From: Paenibacillus oenotherae
GTDB taxonomy: Bacteria; Bacillota; Bacilli; Paenibacillales; Paenibacillaceae
Length of the DNA stretch: 64,000 nucleotides
Assembly (NCBI RefSeq): GCF_019443105.1
Contig: NZ_JAHZIJ010000012.1
Span: 1-64,000, forward strand
Direction of reading: 5' to 3'
Positions 35,824 to 44,300 of this stretch are shown here, in pieces. The stretch's first letter is position 1. Every line of letters begins with the position of its first letter. A program made the position numbers and the translations under genes. Below the pieces are notes generated by a model, which had not been told where the DNA came from, searched no databases, and was given only the letters and a program-made list of their open reading frames with translations.

Positions 35824-37067
35824 GTGAGAAAGTCAGATTTACCGGTTATTGAATTAATAAGGGCCTTGCTCATTAACTCGAGGTACTTAGCCTACTATTT
35901 GCTAAAACCCCATGGCTTGGACTTGTTAATCGATAATAGCTATTGGCAGGGTGAAACATTACATTTCGACTTGAGTAATCGGGTTCCAGCTAAACTGGCT
36001 ACAGATAGTAATGTTCGCCATCTATCATGGATCTACTCAGACCCGATGATACGGTCATTGTGGGACTCCGTTTATCAAAATATGTTCGGTCAGGCTGTTA
36101 AAAGTTCACCCTATAATCCAACTGCTACTTTGAAGAAAGGTGTTCCTCTAAACATTGATCTTCCGCCCTTAGGCCCTATTGAAATGCATACTTGCGGAGT
36201 GCAATTTATCGATTACGTGTTGGTCAAAGTGATTATTGCCATAGGCGGATTTCAGCACCCATCAAATGAGATTCTCTTTTGGCATCCCTCTAAGAAACGT
36301 CGCGAATGGAGCTCAGTCGACAAAACGATTCGTATGATTCCGGGCTCTAAAAACACTGATTTTGTGCTGAACGATCAAAGTGACAACGCCAAAGAGGATT
36401 CAAATCAAGATATTTTAGAAACCTCTCCTACAATAATGCGGTTTGCCAATTATCCTGTAGTGGAAACTCGTCGTTCAAGTGTAGGCATTCGAATACAGGA
36501 AATGAAGTCATCGTTTCGACTAGACGTGGTGGAAAACACGCAGCTGCTTCTAAGGAAGTCAGTATACAGGATTCCGTGGTTGGCGGAGATACCTCTCTTA
36601 TCGACTTTCAGACACTTGAAACGAGTCCGGCCTCTGAAGCAATTGGCTTAGAGCCATTTTTCCATATGATTGAGATGTTGAAGAAGACGGTTTCTGTAAA
36701 CGTGAGAATGTCAGTAGTAAGAGTGCCGCCCGGCAGGCGTTTCTCTGTTTGCATAGATGGCTCTCGTCGGACGTGTGCCATTGTACAGGTGATTAATAAA
36801 ACCTCAATATCCTATATTGTCGAAGTTGCAAGACCAGATGACTGGTCCATTTCCACACTCATCCTCCGACCAATGAATCAATTATCATTTACTTTAATTG
36901 AGCGTAGCATCAAGCAGCTTCTTGATGGGTTGGTTCAAAAAGGTGGTCATTGGGATCAGTCAGTTCTTAACCAATGTAGTGATATGAATATTGAAAAGGT
37001 AAAGCATTATCAGAATGACTCACTTAGAGATTGGGCATCTAGAATGAGCATAAGGTTACTTAGTTGA
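35824..37067 (+). pseudogene. tnsE: Broken tnsE (Tn7 target-selection protein)
   Basis: Two overlapping frames together resemble the middle and C-terminus of Tn7 TnsE. ELIRALLINSRYLAYYLL and VRHLSWIYSDPMIRSLWDSV parallel TnsE's ELARSLFLINSYF and VQLLVWLFSDQDVMDSYESI. RRFSVCIDGSRRTCAIV and the final RDWASRM parallel its C-terminal KDGSPR and GWAERV parts. A frameshift near 36540-36565 joins them, and the N-terminal ~150 residues are missing. TnsE directs Tn7 to replicating mobile DNA, so this is a relic of a plasmid-targeting element. The comparison is from memory of the Tn7 protein. Confidence 0.75.
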
Positions 37068-37314
37068 TAACTCATCTGAGCTCAAAAATTTTTTCAAGGA
37101 ACGGCGAGAGCTTCTTATCATTCTACTAAATTAAGAAATTTGTCTTCGATATAAGAAAACGGCTTAGTTTGTTGCTGGATAATCAGGCTTTTTGAAGATA
37201 TTGCTGATAATAAGTTAATAACTAAGCGGACTGATTTAGGTTTAGACAAAGTATGCTCTATGGCCTTAATCAGTATAGTGGATGCTGTGCGTGAATGGAT
37301 GTTTAGACTCAAAT

Positions 37315-37357
37315 TAAATAAGCTGACCTCGTTATTCTACCGAGATCAGCTTATTTA
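37315..37357. terminator. Hairpin after tnsE relic
   Basis: TAAATAAGCTGA pairs with TCAGCTTATTTA, extended inside by CTCG/CGAG. It can terminate in both directions. The rest of 37068-37388 shows nothing I can support. Confidence 0.6.
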
Positions 37358-37388
37358 ATATGGCCATTGATAAAATGTAGAGTTATTA

Positions 37389-37810
37389 TTAATATGAAAC
37401 AGCAAATGGGTTGGTCTTAACGACTTCAATTGGTGGAATTTCTAAATTAGATATTAATAATTCCTACTCTTTTTTTGTTCCACCAGCGGAGTAATCGAAA
37501 AAGAGTGATTGTTGTTTTACATTCTTACGTTGATTCTCATATAAATGTGAAATAAATTTGCAATTGTCATAGCTTAACAACCAAGGGGCGGATAATTTCG
37601 TAAGTGCCTTGGATAGTTTAATATGATCTTGATCATTAAAAAACTTTCTATAGAGGGATTTACCTTGTCCATAGTACGGTGGGTCAACGTACAAAAAAAA
37701 GTCTTATCAAATGTTTTCTGCTTGTTAAAGTTGTTAATGAACTGAATTGCATCAGCCCATTTTAAATCATGGGCGTGAGGGCTTAGGATAATCAGAAATC
37801 GCGACCTGCG
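37389..37810 (-). pseudogene. Broken D12-class DNA adenine methyltransferase
   Basis: The C-terminal part of a Dam-type methylase. The order is WADAIQFINNFNKQKTFDKTFF, then YVDPPYYGQGKSLYRKFF with the DPPY catalytic motif, then SAPWLLSYDNC. A frameshift near 37692 separates the first two. An in-frame TAG splits GGTKKE from ELLISNLEIPPIEVV, after which the frame runs to a stop at 37389. The N-terminal SAM-binding part is absent, so it is not functional. Confidence 0.75.
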
Positions 37811-37903
37811 TAAGCTGCAGCATGCGTCCTGCGAAGAACGGCAAGCCGCATGCTGCAATCTCGGGATCTACACAGATGTCTTGCGGAGCAGTCGGGACTG
37901 CAA

Positions 37904-38014
37904 TCAGCGACTACTGCAGACAGGAGCAACTGCTCGCAACTCCAATTCGGCAAAGCCGGTCGGTGCAATCGGCGTCTGAGCTTGTAATTTATTTATTTCC
38001 TCAATAAATTTCAT
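37904..38014 (-). CDS. Small hypothetical protein (36 aa)
   Basis: ATG 38014 follows a good AAAGGAGGCCGC ribosome site. The product starts MKFIEEINKLQAQTPIAPTG and stops after 36 residues. Its sequence continues toward the broken methyltransferase, and it may be the start of a longer decayed gene. I do not recognise it. Confidence 0.35.
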   Translation of the reverse strand: MKFIEEINKLQAQTPIAPTGFAELELRAVAPVCSSR

Positions 38015-38029
38015 TTAGCGGCCTCCTTT

Positions 38030-38185
38030 TCATTCATTTGGAAATTTTATCTCTATTCCACGGAGTTCGGTCATAAAGGGCAAATCAAAAACATCAAACC
38101 CGATATGGACGATCGTCGCAACCTCCTGCGTTTTCGTATCCCAAACCGTCTAAACGCCTTCGGATTCCTTCGCGACTTTAATCAT
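38030..38185 (-). pseudogene. Small ORF interrupted by a TAG codon
   Basis: AAAAAGGAGGGATGACAC precedes ATG 38185. The frame reads MIKVAKESEGV, TAG, then TVWDTKTQEVATIVHIGFDV and a further tail to a stop at 38030, just upstream of the 36-aa ORF. The coding character continues past the stop, so it looks like one ~51-residue protein broken by a nonsense mutation. Confidence 0.4.
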
Positions 38186-39040
38186 GTGTCATCCCTCCTT
38201 TTTCGTAATATGAGTGGTTCAGCAGCAACCGATTGTTCGTCGCTCCAAACCCTACCTTATGAGCCGCTGCGGCCCCCTCCTATCTGTCGGGCCTCGACCT
38301 CCCCCCGACATTCGGGTTGATGTGCCTAGCCCCCGCGGCGATGAGCGGATTCATTTAAGGTGTTTTGGAGCAGTTTTCCCTCTGTGGTGGTGCATGAAAG
38401 CTTATGAAGTTTTCAAGGAACGAACATTCGTGTCGAAGCTGCCAAGCGTGGTGCTGGTGTGGTTTGCTTGGGCCAGCAGATTCGACGGTTACGAATGGTC
38501 CCGCCGAAAATGTAATAGCTTCATGCCGCGCCGCAGGTAGGAAACGCGTTCAAACCATGCTTTTGATCTTGAGCATGCCGGCACAGTGCAGCGATGCCGG
38601 CATGTGCCCTTCGCTTTTTCTTTTTGGCTTCGGAACGCAAAGGAGGAAAAGAAAAAAGGGGTTGTTCGTTTGAGATTTTTATTCGGCCGCCCGCAACTGC
38701 TTCACCGGCTGCGGACGAATAGTTTGGAATTCCGTCCCGCCCCGCTGTGACGGGCTTTTCGAGTGATTTTCCGAGCAGCTGATCGAACGTTTCGCAGATA
38801 GCTTCGACCGCTATTCTATGAAAAAAAATTTTGGAATAGGCTGTTAGATTTGAAGGATATTTCGTGCTATATATAGATGAGGAGGCAAAAAAACCAGCCT
38901 CACCCTTTGCAGGCAAGTGGCGAAGAACGATTGCAACAACCGACAGCAGGAATTAGACAAGGTGACAGGCGCGGGTAAATCGCAAGAAGCGGAGGAAACA
39001 AACATGCATTACAATCACATTTAACAAGGCGGAGATATTG
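38186..39040. other. Gene-poor GC-rich stretch
   Basis: 855 bases, more GC-rich than the flanks. It contains a perfect inverted repeat, CATGCCGGCA (38574-38583) with TGCCGGCATG (38595-38604). Open frames of 89-131 codons exist on both strands but lack ribosome sites or recognisable families, so I do not call them. Confidence 0.4.
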
Positions 39041-39670
39041 ATGGGGAATCGTAAATATCCGGACCGCTTCACCGATGTATTTCAATACTATCGTGATGAA
39101 CAGTCCCAAGGAGCACCTAAAGCGCGTATCCGCGAATTTCAAGAGGTAATGGTCAAGATAATCCGACACGAATGCTCAGGATTATCAGCCGCAGCGGTCA
39201 AGGAAATCAAGAATGAAGCTTTCCTTCTAACCGTACGTGACGTAAGGAACGGCAAAATTAATCAAGATATGCTCGGCGGAGCTTACTATCGCATCAAACG
39301 AGCGATAGCAGCTTTTAACAAAGCCAACACGGTACCTCAACAGCACGTACTGACGGACGACTTCGAGCAAACCAAGCATAACGGCATCCTGACCGAAGAT
39401 CAGGTTGAACACGAAGAAATGCTTGGCGAACTAAGAACGGCTTTGGCACAGCTAAGCGATCGCGAACGAACCATCATCTACCGCCACCAGGTTAAAGAGG
39501 AAGCTCTAGCCGACATCGCTAAGGATCTTGGTATCAAGAACATTTACAAAGTTCACGCTGATGCAAAAGCTCGCCTTCGCAAGCTGCTGCAGGCGGAATG
39601 GGAAATGTACAAGGAAACCAAGGATCGCGAATACATTATCGCGGTACCTAAGGCAAAACCGAAATATTAA
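39041..39670 (+). CDS. Sigma-70-like protein with region 4 HTH
   Basis: A 209-residue protein. Residues ~115-180 (LGELRTALAQLSDRERTIIYR, then ALADIAKDLGIKNIYKVHADAKARL) form a sigma region 4 helix-turn-helix, and the N-terminal ~90 residues are helical and poorly conserved with region 2. This is typical of divergent sigma-like factors on phages and plasmids. ATG 39041 follows AAGGCGGAG; a TTG at 39038 is adjacent. It has a more balanced base composition than the Wadjet block. It probably drives expression of neighbouring element genes. Confidence 0.65.
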   Translation: MGNRKYPDRFTDVFQYYRDEQSQGAPKARIREFQEVMVKIIRHECSGLSAAAVKEIKNEAFLLTVRDVRNGKINQDMLGGAYYRIKRAIAAFNKANTVPQQHVLTDDFEQTKHNGILTEDQVEHEEMLGELRTALAQLSDRERTIIYRHQVKEEALADIAKDLGIKNIYKVHADAKARLRKLLQAEWEMYKETKDREYIIAVPKAKPKY

Positions 39671-39785
39671 ATATATCTTATCCAACCTGTAACTATCTGT
39701 AACAACTTGAAACTGGTAGAAGGGGCTTCATCCTAAGCCCCCTCCCCCTGGTACCAAGGTGCCTCTTCTAAAAGGAGTTGAATGT

Positions 39786-40040
39786 ATGACTATTAAATTT
39801 GAAAAACTAGATCAAATTCTCCGGCAGAATGCTGGGACATTGTTTGAAAAGGAAATCGAAGATGATATGTTCTTGGATTACGCTATTTCGTTAAAAACAA
39901 TGCCTCTAGAGGAAATGACTAAACGGTCTTGGAGCTTGCCGGAAAGTGATCTAGATGAAGAATCTGACTATGAGGAAGAACCGGTACTTCCGGAGTTATT
40001 AATTAAGTATCTGGAAAAGGAAGCAGATGAGGAATTATAA
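39786..40040 (+). CDS. Small acidic hypothetical protein (84 aa)
   Basis: ATG 39786 follows AAAAGGAGTTG. The product is acidic, with a run of Asp/Glu near residues 54-65, and no family I recognise. The reading frame continues in phase beyond its TAA for 90 more codons, so it may be the first half of a once longer gene. Confidence 0.5.
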   Translation: MTIKFEKLDQILRQNAGTLFEKEIEDDMFLDYAISLKTMPLEEMTKRSWSLPESDLDEESDYEEEPVLPELLIKYLEKEADEEL

Positions 40041-40313
40041 AGGGTAATTGATTCTAGGATATATTTCTGGCATGTAAAACCCAATACGGCTGCTCATCTA
40101 TTCCAACAATTTGGATTAGGATTAGATCAAGCTATCGATACAGTAAAAGTAAATTACTACTCTGAGTTTTATAGAGATAATCAAACCAATATACTAATAA
40201 ATCATGATCAAACTAATTCAAATAATAGTTCTATTGAAGTGTACTCATTCGAACAAGAAGAGACTAAACGTGATTTGTTTCTAATGGAATTAAGTAAATT
40301 ATTTACGAAATAA
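40041..40313 (+). pseudogene. In-phase continuation of the 84-aa gene
   Basis: After the TAA at 40038-40040 the same frame stays open for 90 codons with protein-like composition (YFWHVKPNTAAHLFQQFGLG near the start) and ends at TAA 40311. There is no start codon with a ribosome site at its head. It is either a nonsense-broken second half or a coincidental frame. Confidence 0.4.
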
Positions 40314-41057
40314 CCTTCCCCCCATAAGGTTAACGCTATTGGATAAATTGTGAGTTGTAATATTAAATAGACGGTGAGTTTTATACTCCTGAAGATTGTA
40401 GATATCTCAGGTAAATAACAAACAATACTTTTATTTCGTCATGACTATTTACGGGAAAGATAAGTGATTTTATCTACAAAACAAGTGATTTAAGGGACAT
40501 TTTAAAAAGTTGATGGATATTAAATTAAGAAGAGGAGTGAGTGAAGAACTATCTCAGTAGAAAGTTTTAAAAGTTCTACTTTCGATTATTCAGAGAAATA
40601 TGCATGCTCAGAAAATAATGATACTTTCTTTAGTCATGGCATTTTCCTGAAAAATCAATCAAGAAACTTCAATTAATACGAACGTGTATATGCAATATGT
40701 TCGTTTAAAAACTATACAATTTTCATTCTCTTCCGGAAAAAGAGAATGTCCGATCCAACTTATTGAATACAACGTGGGATTGGGTAGTATTTGCAACGAA
40801 ACTAACTGAATCTACCCAATTCCACAAATTGTTGCCGCAATCGTATTCTAGGCTTTCCGAATGAATAAAGGAGGTGAGTACATTCTAAAACATCAACAAA
40901 CCTGTTAATCTGTCGCATCGGAACAAAAAAAATAGGCCAACGCATTTGCAGATGCATCGACCTAGTTTGCCCCCGTAAGGAGCCGATGGTACGTAACCTA
41001 ATGCTAGTATAGCATGTGCCTCCGGTTAAAAAAATTAAAACTTTGGAGGTAATTTAA
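40314..41057. other. Non-coding stretch
   Basis: I see no supported gene here. AAAGGAGGTGAG at 40868 is a strong ribosome site with no ORF of more than 8 codons after it. A hairpin TAGG(C/T)C..GCAT around 40935-40965 has AAAAAAAATAGG on one side and could terminate on the - strand. GCTAGTATAGC at 41004 is a short palindrome. Confidence 0.35.
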
Positions 41058-41768
41058 ATGAATACTACGATTCCTGTCTTAACTGTTGCTAATCCCATTG
41101 ATATGACTTGGAGCCATGTGAGCTGCACCGTGCTTTCCAGCTCGAAATATGGCCTTCCATATGACCGCGTAAAGGTCTTGCATGAGATTGGGCTTGCTTC
41201 CCCTCTCACTCAAGACGAAAGCTTTTACGCGCCGGCTGTGGGCCGTCCGATCGATGTCCGTACGGTATATCCGGACGGAAATATCGTAACCTTTGTTGGC
41301 CAGCGTTTCGCTGATCTGCAGGACGAGCTTTCTAAATATGGCCAAGCGGTAGCAAGCGGCAATCTTGACGAGTTGAACCGCCTGCATGAACTGTTTAAAT
41401 CGGTAGCCATGCTTACGCCGGTTCTCTTCAAACAAGGTACGCAAGTGCTGACCTTTGAATATGAGCTTGCGCTGCACCCGATGGCTGAAGACTCCACAGA
41501 TTTCGAGCTGACGCTTTTGGCACCAATGCCGAGCTTCCGCCCTGTTGGCCAAAGCCAAATTACGGTGCTTATCACCCTCCCAAGCCCGAACAATGTTGGA
41601 TTTGGTGCAACCGTAATAGAGAAAAACGGTTATGCGTTTGATCCAGCAACGGGTCAAGTAACCGGCGAAGTGCCTCTCCAACTCGAACAGGACTACGGCC
41701 TTCGTAAAGTGCTTGTATGGAACTGGCAGCAAGATCCTTATTTCCGCGTTCATTACCGTTACAACTAA
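41058..41768 (+). CDS. Unrecognised beta-rich protein (236 aa)
   Basis: A 236-residue protein with no signal peptide, no membrane segment and no cysteines that stand out as metal ligands. The pattern of alternating short hydrophobic strands in the C-terminal two thirds suggests a beta-sandwich fold. GGAGGT lies 10 bases before the ATG, and codon use is regular and GC-balanced, so it looks expressed and intact while its neighbours decay. It could be a structural protein of an integrated phage or plasmid; that is speculation. Confidence 0.55.
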   Translation: MNTTIPVLTVANPIDMTWSHVSCTVLSSSKYGLPYDRVKVLHEIGLASPLTQDESFYAPAVGRPIDVRTVYPDGNIVTFVGQRFADLQDELSKYGQAVASGNLDELNRLHELFKSVAMLTPVLFKQGTQVLTFEYELALHPMAEDSTDFELTLLAPMPSFRPVGQSQITVLITLPSPNNVGFGATVIEKNGYAFDPATGQVTGEVPLQLEQDYGLRKVLVWNWQQDPYFRVHYRYN

Positions 41769-41793
41769 TGCCTAATAGCTAAGCGTTTCCTCC

Positions 41794-41823
41794 TGGCCCC
41801 CGATCCCTGCCTTTCGGGGGCCA
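41794..41823 (+). terminator. Hairpin after the 236-aa gene
   Basis: TGGCCCCCG pairs with CGGGGGCCA around a 12-base loop, 26 bases after the stop. The following TCTTCATATCT is only moderately T-rich. Confidence 0.6.
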
Positions 41824-41888
41824 TCTTCATATCTACAACAAGAAATACATGCATACAAAAATCCAACAAACTGAGGAGTGCATAAAGC

Positions 41889-41993
41889 ATGGGAGAAAAC
41901 CAGGTAAATCTATTCGAAAAACAAATGAAGAAAGATAATGTCGTTAACATCGATAAACAAACGCTAAGGATTATGACACGGAAATTTGATTGA
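41889..41993 (+). CDS. Small hypothetical protein (34 aa)
   Basis: ATG 41889 follows GAGGAGTGCATAAAGC. The product is a charged 34-residue peptide, MGENQVNLFEKQMKKDN then VVNIDKQTLRIMTRKFD. No family is recognised; it may be a fragment. Confidence 0.3.
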   Translation: MGENQVNLFEKQMKKDNVVNIDKQTLRIMTRKFD

Positions 41994-42017
41994 ATTAGAA
42001 TTGGGGTAAATGTCTAT

Positions 42018-42221
42018 ATGAAAATGTCAAAAGTGATAAAGCCACTATTAGCAACAGCAGGAACGGTATTTCTTGTTGGATATTTTGTGAAAAAAGGGAA
42101 CATCCCTGAATCGTCTAGGGTTGTTTCTGATGCTACAATTAATGCAGAAACGTCTTTTGGTGGACTCAAGCAAAGTCAGATAAGCAGGAAAGTTTGTATG
42201 TACTTTTCTTTCGTATTCTGA
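42018..42221 (+). CDS. Short membrane-anchored hypothetical protein
   Basis: 67 residues with one hydrophobic segment (PLLATAGTVFLVGYF) near the N-terminus, then a polar tail. The ribosome site (TTGGGGTAAA) is weak. The last ~12 residues look like a frameshifted end, so it may be truncated by the element end at 42281. Confidence 0.35.
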   Translation: MKMSKVIKPLLATAGTVFLVGYFVKKGNIPESSRVVSDATINAETSFGGLKQSQISRKVCMYFSFVF

Positions 42222-42280
42222 TGCTAAATCACCACGTTTTTTTATTGAGAGTTTAGAGGCAATGAAAGCTAACGGGACAC

Positions 42281-42451
42281 ATAGTTGAATGACACCGGCG
42301 GCAGTCTAAGACTTTATTTTCAAGTCTTGTTCCGCCGCTGTTTCATTTTTGTAGTCAGTCTAATACTTATTTCTCGAAGTCTGACGAATTCAATCCTCAT
42401 AACCCCCGTTAGATCAAGTCTTTCAGTCTAGAACTTTATTTTCACTGAATA
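42281..42451. repeat. Element B far end, three spaced sites
   Basis: ATAGTTGAATGACACCGGCGGCAGT opens the end. Sites with core CAGTCTA..ACTT.ATTT lie at 42302, 42356 and 42424 in reverse orientation to those at 35664, and the tip is TTTTCACTGAATA. Spaced sites fit a Tn7 left end. The 42356-42424 distance (68) equals that of the older end at 25107-25175. Confidence 0.7.
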
Positions 42452-42456
42452 GAAAG

Positions 42457-42510
42457 AGTTGTTCAGTGATAAAAAAGTTTGGAACCAATAAAAAAGTCTG
42501 GAACTTCTAG
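42457..42510 (+). repeat. Truncated end of a third family A element
   Basis: AGTTGTTCAGTGATAAAAAA is identical to the element A tip at 23441-23460. It is followed by two repeat units, TTTGGAACCAATAAAAAAG and TCTGGAACTTCTAG, after which the match is lost. The orientation equals that of element A, so it is the glmS-proximal end of an earlier insertion whose body is gone. Confidence 0.7.
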
Positions 42511-42513
42511 AAC

Positions 42514-42553
42514 AGTCCCGATGATGCTTAGTTAGATCATCGGGACTTTTTTA
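42514..42553 (+). terminator. Strong terminator, possibly the original glmS terminator
   Basis: AGTCCCGATGAT pairs perfectly with ATCATCGGGACT around 10 bases, followed by TTTTTT. It lies immediately beyond the last element remnant, where the DNA originally downstream of glmS should resume, now 19 kb from glmS. Confidence 0.85.
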
Positions 42554-42890
42554 TGAAGAATGAGCTGTAGTTAATGTGAACAGAAGAAGTACAAAAACTC
42601 CGAGAGTGGTACTACAGCCGTTAGGCTGGGGTGGAACGCCGATTGTGGGTGAAAGCAAATCATTACATCTCGCCGTTATGCCCTCGCATCTATCCTCATT
42701 TATTACTAATGACATCCCCATTACGATTTGAGTAAGGCGAAATAGCGTCGTTGTGAGGCTGACAAATAGTTTGGACCCTCGAAGATTTGTAGCGAGCGGT
42801 TCTAAACAGCTATATTTATTTGAGTTATAAGAAAAATATGGGAATTATAAGGTTATTAATGTATACTGAAACTACTTGGGGAGGAATATC
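42554..42890. other. Intergenic region
   Basis: 337 bases without a supported gene. The segment at 42600-42660 (GAGAGTGGTACTACAG, then GGGGTGGAACGCCG) superficially recalls a T-box but lacks its consensus. A TATACT-like -10 lies near 42861, upstream of the epimerase gene. Confidence 0.35.
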
Positions 42891-43556
42891 ATGTTGAAAA
42901 TTGGACCATCTATTATGTGTGCCGACTTCTTTCGCTTGAAAGAGCAAATCCAAGAACTTGATAAATACGGTGCTGATTATTATCATGTTGATATTATGGA
43001 TGGACATTTTGTTCCGGGTTTTACACTCGGTAAAGAATTTGTGGAACAATTAGCAAAAAACACAAAAACTCCATTAGACGTTCATTTAATGAGTGACAAT
43101 CCATTTGAACATATGGACCATTTCTTAGATCTTGGAATCACCACACTGACTATTCATGTAGAAGCAACACCGGACATACTAAAATGTATTCAAAAGATCA
43201 AATCAAAAGGGGTTCGGGTAGGAGTTGCTTTAAATCCTGGAACACCCTTATCGTTATTAGATGAAATATTAGATGACGTAGATCAAATATTAATTATGAC
43301 AATAAGTCCTGGGTCTGCAGCACAACCTATGATCAAATCTTGTCTGCAAAAAGCAGCTCGATTAGTTCAAAACCTTCGTGAACATCAGTTACATAATGTA
43401 GAAGTTATGATTGATGGTGGAGTAAAGGCACATAACATTCATGAAGTATCTGAATGTGGGATTCACTCAGCAGTAATTGGATCAGGGGTTTTTCACTCAG
43501 AACATCCAGGTCTGATGTTAGAGAAAATTAAAAACTCTTTGCTGCCCGTAGTCTAA
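42891..43556 (+). CDS. Ribulose-phosphate 3-epimerase family protein (AlsE-like)
   Basis: A 221-residue TIM-barrel epimerase. The catalytic and metal motifs are visible: PSIMCADF at the N-terminus, YHVDIMDGHFVP near residue 35, LDVHLMSDNP near 64, and MIDGGV near 174. The text GHFVPGFTLG and the overall pattern are closer to allulose-6-phosphate epimerase (AlsE) than to housekeeping Rpe, but the substrate is not certain. ATG 42891 follows GGGGAGGAAT. It is monocistronic with its own terminator. Confidence 0.85.
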   Translation: MLKIGPSIMCADFFRLKEQIQELDKYGADYYHVDIMDGHFVPGFTLGKEFVEQLAKNTKTPLDVHLMSDNPFEHMDHFLDLGITTLTIHVEATPDILKCIQKIKSKGVRVGVALNPGTPLSLLDEILDDVDQILIMTISPGSAAQPMIKSCLQKAARLVQNLREHQLHNVEVMIDGGVKAHNIHEVSECGIHSAVIGSGVFHSEHPGLMLEKIKNSLLPVV

Positions 43557-43580
43557 GGATAAGTTAAAAATTGGAACAAT

Positions 43581-43618
43581 AATAAAGCCTGTTGAGATAC
43601 TTCAACAGGCTTTATTAT
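43581..43618 (+). terminator. Terminator after the epimerase gene
   Basis: AATAAAGCCTGTTGA pairs perfectly with TCAACAGGCTTTATT around a 6-base loop, followed by ATTC. It can work in both directions. Confidence 0.85.
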
Positions 43619-43682
43619 TCGAAGAGAATAAAGTTGTCGACTGATTGAACAAAGAATCTGACTCTGCGCTAGGAGCGATAAA

Positions 43683-44114
43683 ATGTCTTTTAAAAGAGAA
43701 CATGTAACAAATAATGATGCAGAGATCATAGATAACCTAAAGGAACAGTTCGGATACCCTAAAAAAGATCATAAATTCAGTACCTGGATCATTGATCGAG
43801 AAACGAATGATTTCCTGGTTAAGATTGGAGGAGACGGGTTCCATAATAAGAAAAAACCAGGAGTATTTATTTATGGGAGCAGGGTAGGCATCACCAGAAT
43901 CGAAGCTGATTACACAGTGGCGGGCAGAGCTTTGGATGGGTGCGGAGTCTTTTGGAATATAATCAAAATCGTAGCCCCTATAGCGTACAAAGACGAGAAA
44001 GACATGCTTCTGAATAGTATTCATTTAGCTTTCAGATGTTACGGCATAGGCTTCGACCCTGCAATGATCCATGCGTTTGAACTGAATTATCATTGTGATC
44101 CTGAGTTTGTGTAA
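43683..44114 (+). CDS. Hypothetical protein (143 aa)
   Basis: A 143-residue soluble protein with no signal peptide or membrane segment. The text is strand-rich (FLVKIGGDGF, PGVFIYGSRVGITRIEADY). AGGAGCG lies just before the ATG. I do not recognise the family; it has the character of a small immunity-like or uncharacterised Bacilli protein, but nothing confirms that. Confidence 0.5.
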   Translation: MSFKREHVTNNDAEIIDNLKEQFGYPKKDHKFSTWIIDRETNDFLVKIGGDGFHNKKKPGVFIYGSRVGITRIEADYTVAGRALDGCGVFWNIIKIVAPIAYKDEKDMLLNSIHLAFRCYGIGFDPAMIHAFELNYHCDPEFV

Positions 44115-44300
44115 ATAATATTTTTAGAATGTATCATTTGGTGGGTACATTGGCCAGTTGGGCATCAATGGCGAGCTGCTTGAAGAGATCTAGAATAACT
44201 GAAGCAGAAGCCTTTAGTTGAAAATAATATAATTACCTTTGGTAGTTGAATAGACTAAAAACTCGGATACCCGAGAGCAGAGAGAGGGAGCTGCAAAGTA

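Larger units (their letters stand above)
35664..42451. mobile_element. Tn7-like element B, degenerate
   Basis: It begins TGTTAAGTGAAAATAAAG (35664), four bases after element A ends, and finishes CACTTGAATA-like CACTGAATA at 42451. The near end has two close sites (AATAAAGTATTAGACTG), and the far end three spaced sites in reverse orientation. AATAAAGT.TTA.ACTG strongly resembles Tn7 TnsB sites. Flanks AAAAG (35659-35663) and GAAAG (42452-42456) resemble a target duplication. The only transposition gene is a broken tnsE. Other content: a broken methyltransferase, a sigma-like gene, and unknown genes. Confidence 0.65.

Noticed and set aside
37389-38185. Possible recoded amber codons (in-frame TAG in two genes)
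   Set aside because: The methyltransferase also has a frameshift and lacks its N-terminus, so both stops are most simply decay. No recoding tRNA was seen in the window.
38521-38916. 131-codon frame on the minus strand
   Set aside because: No ribosome site, odd composition and no recognisable family. It reads through a GC-rich, repeat-containing stretch.
40868-40910. Small toxin gene after the strong ribosome site
   Set aside because: The frame ends after eight codons and no hydrophobic peptide is encoded in any frame.
42590-42700. T-box-like leader before the epimerase gene
   Set aside because: GGGGTGGAACGCCG only partly matches the T-box consensus, no terminator/antiterminator pair follows, and the epimerase is not an amino acid gene.
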